62,966 nucleotides of DNA. Origin: Ignavibacteriae bacterium HGW-Ignavibacteriae-2 (lineage in GTDB: Bacteria; Bacteroidota; Ignavibacteria; Ignavibacteriales; Melioribacteraceae). The stretch spans positions 1 through 62,966 of the forward strand of contig PGYT01000009.1 in NCBI GenBank assembly GCA_002839805.1. The letters run 5' to 3'. A program made the position numbers and the translations under genes. Below, piece by piece: positions 55,641 through 62,966 of this stretch (position 1 is its first letter; each line of letters starts with the position of its first letter). Under the pieces are notes generated by a model that did no database searches, was not told where the DNA came from, and saw only the letters and a program-made list of their open reading frames with translations.

Positions 55641-57065
55641 TTATTCTTCCGAATTTTTTCTTTGTATCCGGTTATTAAGTGCTCTTCTGCTTATTCCTAA
55701 TAGCTGGGCGGCAATTGTTTGGTTACCATCAGCACGCTTTAAAGCCTCTTTTATCAATAAGTCTTCAGATTCTTTTAATGTGGGCAAATGATCGGCGAAA
55801 GATATGCCAAGTTCTTCACTATTTGAACTCGAAGAGACACCATTTTCAGTTGACGTAAGTTTACCGAATACTTTTTCTTTAATTGAGTCCAGAGATAATA
55901 TTCCCGATTTATACACACTTACCGCGTCAAAAATAATTCCTTCGAGCTCGCGTATATTTCCGGGAAAAGAATAATTTGAAAGCAGTGTTTTTAATTCCTT
56001 AGGAGCTGTTGGTTTATTTTTATTCAACTGGGCGGCTGCTTTTTCAAGAAAATGATCAATTAAAAGGGGTAGATCCTTTTTCCGTTCACGAAGAGGAGGA
56101 ATGTGAATATGATGCGCCTGTAAGCGATAATATAAATCTTTCCTGAAAGAATTATTATCTTTCATGGTTTCAATATCCCGATGAGTAGCGCAAATAATTC
56201 TGGCATCAGACAGTTTGGCCATGTCCGATCCTAAAGGAAAATATTTGCCGTCCTGTAATAAACGTAATAATTTCACTTGGGATTCGATGCTTAAGTCACC
56301 TATTTCATCTAAAAACAACGAACCCTTTTCCGCCTGTTCAATTAATCCCTGCCTTTCTTTTTCCGCGCTTGTAAACGCTCCTTTTTTGTGCCCGAAAAGT
56401 GTATCAGAAAATAAGGTATCGTCAACACCCGCAACATTTACAGGCACCAGTTTCCCCGTACGTTTACTGATATCGTGAATGGCTTTGGCTATAAGTTCCT
56501 TACCGGCCCCTGTTTCTCCTGTAATAAGCACGGGTAATTGTGTTCGGGCAATCGCTTCAATATACTTGAATATCGCTCTCATAGCAGGGCTTTGAGTTAT
56601 TATATGCGAAAATGTTTCAGGATACTCAAGTTCGTCTTTTAACAGATATTTTTTTAAGCGAACGTTTTCACTTGTAACATCTCTAAGATTCAATCCGCTT
56701 CGAATAGTAGTTACGAGTCTAGTGTTATCTACGGGTTTTAATATATAATTAAAAGCGCCCTCTTTAATACAGAAAACGGCGTTATCAACGTCGTTAATAG
56801 CAGTTATAATTATAACGGGAATTTCAGGATGCTTTTCCACAATTTTTGGAAGCAGTTCCAGACCTGTAATATTAGGCATATTAATATCCAGCATCACAAG
56901 AGAAAATTCCTTTTCACTTAATAATTGCATCACTTTTCGGCTATCGCTTATAGTCTGCAAATTATTTATACCGTTTGCCGATAACGTTAATTCCACGCTC
57001 AGCAGGAATTGTTCTTCATCGTCAACTATTAAAACCGGATTGGAAGGATATAAAGCTGCTCCCAT
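55641..57065 (-). CDS. NtrC-type response regulator with GAFTSA loop
   Basis: A 474-residue regulator. The receiver is intact: VLIVDDEE, D60 in VMLDINMP, IIITA and LKPVD. The AAA+ domain (about 155-390) has GETGAGKELIAK and KGSLFLDEIGDL, but the sigma-54 contact loop reads GAFTSA rather than GAFTGA. The C-terminal Fis-type helix-turn-helix reads QTIAAQLLGISRRALNNRI. It pairs with the PAS kinase gene that precedes it by 13 bases. It needs RpoN if it activates in the usual way. Confidence 0.92.
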   Translation of the reverse strand: MGAALYPSNPVLIVDDEEQFLLSVELTLSANGINNLQTISDSRKVMQLLSEKEFSLVMLDINMPNITGLELLPKIVEKHPEIPVIIITAINDVDNAVFCIKEGAFNYILKPVDNTRLVTTIRSGLNLRDVTSENVRLKKYLLKDELEYPETFSHIITQSPAMRAIFKYIEAIARTQLPVLITGETGAGKELIAKAIHDISKRTGKLVPVNVAGVDDTLFSDTLFGHKKGAFTSAEKERQGLIEQAEKGSLFLDEIGDLSIESQVKLLRLLQDGKYFPLGSDMAKLSDARIICATHRDIETMKDNNSFRKDLYYRLQAHHIHIPPLRERKKDLPLLIDHFLEKAAAQLNKNKPTAPKELKTLLSNYSFPGNIRELEGIIFDAVSVYKSGILSLDSIKEKVFGKLTSTENGVSSSSNSEELGISFADHLPTLKESEDLLIKEALKRADGNQTIAAQLLGISRRALNNRIQRKNSEE

Positions 57066-57078
57066 AATAAAATTCCTT

Positions 57079-58281
57079 TTAATTTTTCTTTATCGGCAGA
57101 ATTATTTTTGAAGTAGTGCCTTCACCCTTGACGCTGCTGATTATAAGATCACCGCCATGATTTTTTACGATATTATATGATATTGAAAGACCCAGCCCCG
57201 TGCCACCAACATTTCGTTTTGTAGTAAAAAATGGATCAAATATATGTTTAAGATGTTCATTATCTATTCCGACGCCTTCATCACTCAATTCGATAACAAC
57301 AACCTGGTTCACCTGATCGATGCTTAAACTTATTTCAATACTTTCGTTTTTATTTCTTAGTGACTGACAGGAATTATTTATCAAGTTAATTATAACCTGT
57401 TCCAGCTGCTGTTTGTTGCCCGTAATATTCGGTAGCTTATCTTTAAATGAAATCCAAAAATTATTTGTCGAGTTTTTAATTAAACTTCCCGCTATCGTAA
57501 TGGCGCCGTCCACAACTTTTTTTAGATCAACTGTTTGATTTAATTCTCCGGGATCGTTGCTGGCATAATTTGTAAGACTACGCGTAATTTTCTGAATTCG
57601 CATTGCGCCGTCACTGATGCCCTTTAACGATTTTTGAATTTTTTCGTTCGATTTAGTGAAAGGCATCCCGGCCAATACAAAATCACCGTGTGTATCGTAA
57701 TACTCTTTTAATATAGGTTGAACATCTTTCCATACGTTCGAAAATAATTCCGCATTCAAAAGAATGAAATTGTTGGGATTATTTATTTCATGAGCTATTC
57801 CACTAACAAGAATACCTAATGAAGCCATCTTATCCGCCTGGATCAGTTGCTTTTGTTTAATGAAAGCGAGTCCTTCGGCACGTTTGACAGCTGTAATATC
57901 ATTTATTAATCCGTCGTATGATTTAACATTGCCCGACTCATCCCTGAATAAAACAATACTGTTTTTTACCCAGCGAAAAGTACCGTCACGGTGAACAATT
58001 CTGTGTTCGAGCGGGGATACATCTTCGCCTGCTCTTGCTTTTTGGGCCTGTTCAAGCACCTTAGGTTTGTCTTCGTCAAAAACCATTCTATACCAAAGTT
58101 CTTTATCCCTGGCATAGTTTTCGGAAGTATAACCCGTAACAGTAACGCATCCCGGACTGTGGTATGTCTCAATAGCTTTACCATCCTCAATCTTTACGGT
58201 ATAAATATAATCCGTTAGGTACTGTAGAAGTCTGTTATACCGTTCTTCCGTGTATTCTAAACTTCTTATTTTATTTAACAT
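57079..58281 (-). CDS. PAS-domain sensor histidine kinase
   Basis: A 400-residue soluble kinase: PAS domain about 16-135 (YSP-type GYTSENY, RIVHRDGTFRWVKNSI), a HisKA-like region with H164 in GIAHEINNPNN, N-box IINLINNSCQSL, and ATP lid motifs DEGVGID and GTGLGLSIS. No membrane helix, so it senses an internal signal. The RR gene follows 13 bases on. It overlaps the upstream small lipoprotein gene by 11 bases. Confidence 0.92.
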   Translation of the reverse strand: MLNKIRSLEYTEERYNRLLQYLTDYIYTVKIEDGKAIETYHSPGCVTVTGYTSENYARDKELWYRMVFDEDKPKVLEQAQKARAGEDVSPLEHRIVHRDGTFRWVKNSIVLFRDESGNVKSYDGLINDITAVKRAEGLAFIKQKQLIQADKMASLGILVSGIAHEINNPNNFILLNAELFSNVWKDVQPILKEYYDTHGDFVLAGMPFTKSNEKIQKSLKGISDGAMRIQKITRSLTNYASNDPGELNQTVDLKKVVDGAITIAGSLIKNSTNNFWISFKDKLPNITGNKQQLEQVIINLINNSCQSLRNKNESIEISLSIDQVNQVVVIELSDEGVGIDNEHLKHIFDPFFTTKRNVGGTGLGLSISYNIVKNHGGDLIISSVKGEGTTSKIILPIKKN

Positions 58282-58510
58282 TTTCTAGCGCCTTATTTAC
58301 ACTATCTTTTTTTTGCTGCAAAAGTTCAATTTCTTTTTTTAAGCTGTCAGCTTCTTTTTGTTTTTGCTGTTTTAGATTTTCCAGTTTAATACTTTCTTTT
58401 GATTGTGTTTTTTTTGAATCTGATTTATTATTATTTTGACTACACGCGGAAAATCCGCAGACCAAAAAAAACAATAAAATTAAAACGGCTGCAATTTTGT
58501 GAATTTTCAT
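58271..58510 (-). CDS. Short coiled-coil lipoprotein
   Basis: A 79-residue protein with lipobox FSAC (Cys23) followed by a Lys/Glu/Gln-rich helix (ENLKQQKQKEADSLKKEIEL) of coiled-coil type. It resembles a small cell-wall spacer lipoprotein. It overlaps the kinase gene by 11 bases and heads the operon, so it may relay an envelope signal. That link is inference. Confidence 0.75.
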   Translation of the reverse strand: MKIHKIAAVLILLFFLVCGFSACSQNNNKSDSKKTQSKESIKLENLKQQKQKEADSLKKEIELLQQKKDSVNKALENVK

Positions 58511-58618
58511 GCTTTCTCTTATTAAATTTTATGATTCAGTCAAAAATAAGAAGAATATCGACAAGATTTTGTTTCTCTGGTATATTTGATGAAATTAAAA
58601 ACCTTATGTGGAAAATAA

Positions 58619-60187
58619 ATGAAAGAAAAAGTTTATGACTATATAATTATAGGAAGCGGATTCGGCGGATCTGTTTCGGCCTTAAGACTTTCTGAAAAGG
58701 GCTATAAAGTTTTAGTTATAGAAAAGGGCAAATGGTTTAAATCTGATGATTTCCCAAAGTCAAACTGGAATATAAAAAAATGGTTATGGATTCCAGCTCT
58801 TAAGTTTTATGGGTTTTTTAAAATTACTTTTTATAAACATATTGGAATATTATCAGGCGTAGGAGTTGGGGGCGGATCACTTGTTTATGCCAATACATTA
58901 CCTGTTCCCGGTAAAAAATATTTTGAAGCGGAAAGCTGGGCACACCTAGCCGATTGGAAAACTGAACTAGCTCCATTTTACGAAACCGCAAAAAAAATGT
59001 TGGGTGTTTCAAAAAATCCGCGCGAAGAATACGGCGATAAAGTTTTAAAAGAAGTTGCGAAACAAATTGGCAAGGAGGATCACTACGAACTTACAGATGT
59101 AGCGATATATTTTGGAGAACCAAACATTACCATGCCCGATCCGTACTTTGGCGGAGAAGGCCCTGAACGCTCCGGTTGTAATTTTTGCGGCGGATGTATG
59201 GTTGGCTGCCGATATAATGCTAAAAACACACTCGACAAAAATTATCTTCATTTAGCACTTAAAAATGGCGCAGAAATTAAAGCGGAGGCAGAAGTTATTG
59301 ATGTAAACTTTAATGAAGCCGGAGACGAAAAAATATATAATGTAACCTGGCAAAGTTCTACGAAACTATTTAAAAAACGAGGAACAATAGCTTGCAAAGG
59401 AGTTATCTTTGCAGGAGGAGTTCTTGGCACTGTTCCATTACTGTTAAAATTAAAACAGACGTCATTGCCAAATTTATCCGATCAACTCGGTTGTGCGGTG
59501 CGAACTAATTCTGAAAGTTTGCTTGGAGTTACTGCTCCACAAAACATAAATGATTTTTCTAAAGGGATTGCCATCAGCTCTATTGTTCATACAGATGAAT
59601 TCAGTCATATTGAGCCAGTGCGTTACTCATCAGGTTCCGGTTTCTGGAGATTACAAGTATTTCCCCTTGTCTCTGGTAAGAATCTGATAGTAAGAATTAT
59701 TAAATCCTTCACTCAATTTATTTTGCACCCTGTTAAAACAAGTCGTTTGTTTTTTGTAGCGGACTGGGCAAAAAAAACCCAAATACTTCTATTTATGCAA
59801 ACTATTAACAGTACACTTAAATTTGAGAAAGGCTGGTTTCGAATGAGATCGAAATTGGAAAAAGGTAAAGCGCCGAGCGCATTTATTCCTGAAGCGCGTA
59901 ATTTGGCGAAACGTTTTGCGGATATTGTTAATGGAACACCGGGCGCTTTGCTATCAGAAACAATTTTAGGAATACCTACAACTGCACATATACTTGGTGG
60001 CTGTGTTATGGGCAAAGACATTAAAGAAGGAGTCGTGGACAAAGATAATAAAATCTTCGGATACGAAAACATATATGTATGTGATGGATCAATGATTTCG
60101 GCAAATCCCGGTGTAAATCCATCGCTCACAATTACGGCCTTAGCCGAAAGGGCAATGCATAAAATACCCCGAAAGGATCAAATGTAG
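58619..60187 (+). CDS. GMC oxidoreductase (cholesterol oxidase-like)
   Basis: A 522-residue FAD enzyme. FAD motif YIIIGSGFGGSVSALRL begins at residue 8, and SGVGVGGGSLVYANTL follows. A cluster CNFCGGCMVGC (about 187-197) is typical of this GMC branch. The C-terminal HILGGCVMG and NPGVNPSLTITALAE hold the catalytic His and Asn. It oxidises an alcohol, perhaps a sterol or lipid-like compound. It stands alone and is divergent from the lipoprotein/kinase operon. Confidence 0.9.
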   Translation: MKEKVYDYIIIGSGFGGSVSALRLSEKGYKVLVIEKGKWFKSDDFPKSNWNIKKWLWIPALKFYGFFKITFYKHIGILSGVGVGGGSLVYANTLPVPGKKYFEAESWAHLADWKTELAPFYETAKKMLGVSKNPREEYGDKVLKEVAKQIGKEDHYELTDVAIYFGEPNITMPDPYFGGEGPERSGCNFCGGCMVGCRYNAKNTLDKNYLHLALKNGAEIKAEAEVIDVNFNEAGDEKIYNVTWQSSTKLFKKRGTIACKGVIFAGGVLGTVPLLLKLKQTSLPNLSDQLGCAVRTNSESLLGVTAPQNINDFSKGIAISSIVHTDEFSHIEPVRYSSGSGFWRLQVFPLVSGKNLIVRIIKSFTQFILHPVKTSRLFFVADWAKKTQILLFMQTINSTLKFEKGWFRMRSKLEKGKAPSAFIPEARNLAKRFADIVNGTPGALLSETILGIPTTAHILGGCVMGKDIKEGVVDKDNKIFGYENIYVCDGSMISANPGVNPSLTITALAERAMHKIPRKDQM

Positions 60188-60222
60188 GACACTTTAATTT
60201 CAAGACTAATTATACGGTGCGT

Positions 60223-60597
60223 CTAAATAAGACACAAGATGCCGATTGGCAAAAACAATGTCCACTGAAACATACTTGTTAAAGGACGATTTACATTGTT
60301 TTTTTTCGCGTACACAATCTGTACTATCGCAAATAGAGTAAAATTAAGTCCAATAAACTTTACAGTAAGAATATTACTCTCATATGACAAATAACCCAAT
60401 CCTATTACCAACAAATAAAACGCGGACAAAACAAGAAATACAGAAACATAATGGAACACGCTTTGCATTGTTGCTTTTGGAATTCTTGCAATTTCCGCAT
60501 GTAGCATAGGTTCCAGATACCACTTAATTCCGAACAAAAAATGACCTATTGCTACAAATAAAGCTAAAATACCGGCTATAAAGATTATAATATTCAT
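60223..60597 (-). CDS. Small four-helix membrane protein
   Basis: A 124-residue membrane protein with about four helices (IIIFIAGILALFVAIGHFLF, VFHYVSVFLVLSAFYLLVIG, FIGLNFTLFAIVQIVY and FLPIGILCLI). No motif recognised. It is convergent with the GMC gene, 35 bases away, and is transcribed away from the ArsR gene. Confidence 0.72.
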   Translation of the reverse strand: MNIIIFIAGILALFVAIGHFLFGIKWYLEPMLHAEIARIPKATMQSVFHYVSVFLVLSAFYLLVIGLGYLSYESNILTVKFIGLNFTLFAIVQIVYAKKNNVNRPLTSMFQWTLFLPIGILCLI

Positions 60598-60850
60598 GGA
60601 TTTTACTCCAATAATTGCTTTTTTGTTGTCGAAAGATTATGATTTAGTATAAACTCAAAACTTAATGTTTTGGATAATGCCCAAATAAAAAAAGTGAATT
60701 AAACAAAAGTAAGAAAAAAAAATACTTTATGCGGTTTTTTTAAGCGTATAAAACAAAATGATTACGATGATTAGATATATTTCGGAAAATTATTTCGATA
60801 TTCGCAAAAATAGATTGAAAAATAAAATTAATTAGTCTATTTTTGTTTCG

Positions 60851-61444
60851 ATGGTTATCGAATTAGAAAAATTGGAATTAATGAAAATATCAGATAGTAT
60901 CGAAATTATGAAGTCGCTTGCGGACCCTTCCCGTTTAAGAGTACTAAATGTATTAATGGAAAAACCTCATTATGTGGGGGAGATTGCATCTCGTCTTAAT
61001 CTTGCAATTTCTACCGTTTCATTTCATCTTAAAAAACTGGAAAACGCCGATCTCGTAACTAAGACTAAAGAGCAATATTACATAATTTATAAAATCAATG
61101 ACCGTATATTCAATTTTACTCTGAAAGAATTGACAAATTTTGAAAATATTGAAAAATATGTCCAGGATGAAAGAATAGAAAAATTAAAGAATAAAGTGAT
61201 TAAAACTTTTATTCAGAACAACAAACTGACCAAACTTCCTGTTCAGAGAAAGAAAAAAATGATAATTATTGAGGAATTTGTTAAAAAATTTGAAAATGGA
61301 AGAAAATACGGTGAAGATGAGGTAAATGATATTATTACCTCATTATACGACGACTATTGTGTAATAAGGCGCATAATGGTCGAAGAAAATATTATGAAGA
61401 GAGAAAATCAAATTTATTGGCTTAATGAAGAAATACAGGGATAA
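60851..61444 (+). CDS. ArsR-family regulator with DUF2087 domain
   Basis: A 197-residue protein. The ArsR winged helix (about 15-95) reads SLADPSRLRVLNVLMEKPHY and IASRLNLAISTVSFHLKKLE. The DUF2087 region (about 130-195) has KLPVQRKKKMIIIEEFVKKF, GRKYGEDEVNDII and DYCVIRRIMVEENIMKREN. No cysteine pair for metal sensing is seen. It overlaps the GIY-YIG frame if that starts at 61425, or precedes it by four bases if at 61449. Confidence 0.92.
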   Translation: MVIELEKLELMKISDSIEIMKSLADPSRLRVLNVLMEKPHYVGEIASRLNLAISTVSFHLKKLENADLVTKTKEQYYIIYKINDRIFNFTLKELTNFENIEKYVQDERIEKLKNKVIKTFIQNNKLTKLPVQRKKKMIIIEEFVKKFENGRKYGEDEVNDIITSLYDDYCVIRRIMVEENIMKRENQIYWLNEEIQG

Positions 61445-61448
61445 TGTA

Positions 61449-61823
61449 ATGATTGATAAAAAAGAATTAAGAAATGAATATAAAAGAACACCAAGGCCAA
61501 TGGGGGTCTATAAAATACAAAATTTGGCAAACGGTAAAATATTTGTAGGCGGCAGTCTGAATATTCCGGGAAAAATAAATAGTCATCAATTTCAGTTAAA
61601 ATTCAGGTGCCATATTAATAAAGAATTACAAAGAGACTATGACACTTACGGTGAGAAAAATTTTGTTTACGATGTTCTGGAATATCTAAAGCCCAACGAA
61701 GATATTTCATTCGATTATAAGGATGACTTACAAACTCTGGAAGAATTGTGGATCGAGCAGTTAAATCCTTTTGGAGAAAGAGGGTATAATAAGAAAAAAT
61801 TTACAAACCCGCTAAAAACTTAG
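61449..61823 (+). CDS. GIY-YIG-like nuclease-fold protein
   Basis: A 124-residue single-domain protein. GVY and FVG stand for the GIY and YIG signature (MGVYKIQNLANGKIFVGGS), then HINKELQRDYDTYGEKNFVY, TLEELWIEQLNPFGERGYN. The start ATG at 61449 has AGGG eight bases before it; an in-frame ATG at 61425 lies in the ArsR gene. These small GIY-YIG proteins are often next to DUF2087 regulators, and their role is unclear. Confidence 0.85.
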   Translation: MIDKKELRNEYKRTPRPMGVYKIQNLANGKIFVGGSLNIPGKINSHQFQLKFRCHINKELQRDYDTYGEKNFVYDVLEYLKPNEDISFDYKDDLQTLEELWIEQLNPFGERGYNKKKFTNPLKT

Positions 61824-61830
61824 GCGGGTT
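61806..61830. terminator. Terminator hairpin between convergent genes
   Basis: AACCCGC and GCGGGTT make a seven-pair stem, extended by TA/TA with one bulge. It overlaps the GIY-YIG stop region, and the minus strand after it is T-rich, so it likely serves both transcripts. Confidence 0.6.
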
Positions 61831-61858
61831 AATTTCCCATAATAATTATTTTAGTGAT

Positions 61859-62966
61859 TTATAGATTAAGAGAGGCCGGCATAGTGAAAATAAATTTGCT
61901 CCCTTTATTTAACTCGCTTTTCACCAACAGAGAGCCGTTATGTTTTTCGATAATCTCTTTACACAATATTAGTCCCAGCCCCGATCCCGCTTCGTTGGCT
62001 GTGCCCTCAGTGGAATGAACAGAGTCTATTTTAAATAAAGATTGTAAATCTTTTTCGGAAATACCAACACCATTGTCGTTTACAGTAATTAGAACATTAT
62101 TCTCCTCTCTTTCGGCTGTAATCTCCACCATACCGCCCGGTTTGGTAAATTTAATGCTATTTGAGATCAGATTTCGAAATACCAACAAGATCATATTCAA
62201 ATCCGCATAAATGGAAATTTCGGGATTAATTTTGTTTTGCAGCTTAATTCCCTTTTTTACTGAAGCAAATCTAAACTGTTCAAATATTTGGTTAACTACG
62301 TCAAAAATTTTAATTGATTGAGGAATTATTCTAAAATTTCCGCTCTGCAGTTTTGACCATTCAAGCAAATCATTGAGCAGATCGAATTGTTTATTTAACG
62401 AAATATTTAAGTCACTGCTCAAAGTTTTAATTTCTTCCTTATCCAATGATTCAATCTCTTTGGCTAAAAGTTCAGATGAACTTAAAAACGATTGAAAGGG
62501 TCCGCGTAAATCGTGAGCGATTATGGAGAAAAATCTATCTTTAGTAGAATTTAATTCTTTAAGTCGAGTATTTAATTTATTGAGTTGAATATTTGTTTTC
62601 TTTTTAAGACGGGAACCCCTTACAATTAACAATACAACTATTACGGAAAAGAAAAGAATTATTAAAAGAAATTGAATAAAATTTCTTTGCTTTGTTAATT
62701 CAGCTTCCTGATCCTGTCTCAATTTATTTATCTTAAAATCGAGTTCAATTTTGGCCAGTTTTTTTAATTTATCATTACTTTTCAAATATTCGTTTGAGTT
62801 ATGAAATAAAGAAATATATTTGTAGGCTGAATCGTATCTGCCCATTTCTTTATAACAGAATTGCAGAATATCGGAAGCTTTAGAAATATTTTCATATGAA
62901 TTTATTCGATTTGCATATCGAATAGCAATATTAGAATGATAAAAAGCTTTTTGGACGTCGCCATTA
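61859..62966 (-). CDS. TPR sensor histidine kinase, 5' truncated by window edge
   Basis: The frame is open to the window end; the methionine at 62845 is internal. The N-terminal part has helical TPR-like repeats (KAFYHSNIAIRYANRINSYE, EMGRYDSAYKYISLFHNSN). One membrane helix follows (FIQFLLIILFFSVIVVLLIV), then a HisKA domain with FFSIIAHDLRGPFQ, the N-box NLISNSIKFTK, and DNGVGIS and GSGLGLILCKEI. This is the TPR-kinase class common in the FCB group. No response regulator is on this side of the gene. Confidence 0.92.
   Translation of the reverse strand, partial: NGDVQKAFYHSNIAIRYANRINSYENISKASDILQFCYKEMGRYDSAYKYISLFHNSNEYLKSNDKLKKLAKIELDFKINKLRQDQEAELTKQRNFIQFLLIILFFSVIVVLLIVRGSRLKKKTNIQLNKLNTRLKELNSTKDRFFSIIAHDLRGPFQSFLSSSELLAKEIESLDKEEIKTLSSDLNISLNKQFDLLNDLLEWSKLQSGNFRIIPQSIKIFDVVNQIFEQFRFASVKKGIKLQNKINPEISIYADLNMILLVFRNLISNSIKFTKPGGMVEITAEREENNVLITVNDNGVGISEKDLQSLFKIDSVHSTEGTANEAGSGLGLILCKEIIEKHNGSLLVKSELNKGSKFIFTMPASLNL

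Noticed and set aside
1-62966. CRISPR arrays, insertion sequences, phage genes or integrase/att sites
   Set aside because: No regularly spaced repeats, transposase or integrase motifs are visible anywhere in the window.

Overview
The window is AT-rich chromosomal DNA with dense protein-coding content. It contains no rRNA, tRNA, CRISPR array or insertion sequence that I can recognise. Many exported proteins end their signal peptide in ...AQ, many short lipoproteins are present, and families typical of the Bacteroidota/Chlorobiota/Ignavibacteriota (FCB) group recur: PD40 lipoproteins, beta-barrel plus lipoprotein pairs, TPR histidine kinases and NtrC-type regulators. Many genes carry clear GGAGG-like ribosome-binding sites, which fits Ignavibacteriota or Chlorobiota better than classical Bacteroidota. 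The lineage is inferred, not proven.

Layout. 1-3707: the end of a YceI-like gene, then a MarR/pirin/VOC dioxygenase/cupin/esterase operon resembling quinone-catechol detoxification (mhq-type) systems. 4030-5323: ECF sigma factor, small membrane anti-sigma candidate and YbjQ protein in overlapping frames. 5343-9667: PD40 lipoprotein, a decayed YqhD-type alcohol dehydrogenase, an intact medium-chain oxidoreductase, a decayed nitroreductase and an alpha/beta-hydrolase-like protein. 10129-14624: MFS exporter and small exported or unknown proteins. 14911-16688: cysE-cysK. 16922-24380: creatininase-family, DUF1003, FKBP, saccharopine-dehydrogenase-like, secreted hydrolase and exported Memo-like proteins. 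24439-29119: PAP2 phosphatase, ArnT-like glycosyltransferase, DUF3052-YdeI fusion and a lipoprotein. 29292-32060: DsbD plus an exported redoxin. 32288-36642: orphan NtrC-type activator, lipoproteins and an outer-membrane barrel. 36914-37655: a wrecked APC permease. 38033-40220: three pilin-like proteins. 40746-42089: a frameshifted SDR and a flavin reductase.

The centrepiece is 42122-53654. A MerR-family regulator with a CarH-type cobalamin domain (W-x9-EH motif plus an axial-histidine motif) heads a six-gene minus-strand operon: carH, glutathione peroxidase, DUF1295, SRPBCC, SDR-DUF2867 and CIA30. It faces an eight-gene plus-strand operon: desaturase, DUF1475, a CFA-synthase-like methyltransferase, an exported protein, a flavin amine-oxidase-like enzyme, DUF1365, a second CFA-like enzyme and DUF2062. 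The intergenic region holds tandem 11-bp repeats of the TATACAAACGT/TGTACAAACAT type. This looks like a B12-photoreceptor-controlled, light or oxidative-stress inducible lipid-remodelling locus whose product is unknown.

54007-62966: nitrilase-superfamily enzyme lacking the usual lysine, small exported protein, lipoprotein/PAS kinase/NtrC-type (GAFTSA) operon, GMC oxidoreductase, small membrane protein, ArsR-DUF2087 regulator overlapping a GIY-YIG protein, and a TPR histidine kinase cut by the window end. Four genes in the window are visibly broken, three of them by several lesions, which suggests ongoing loss of accessory redox and transport functions.
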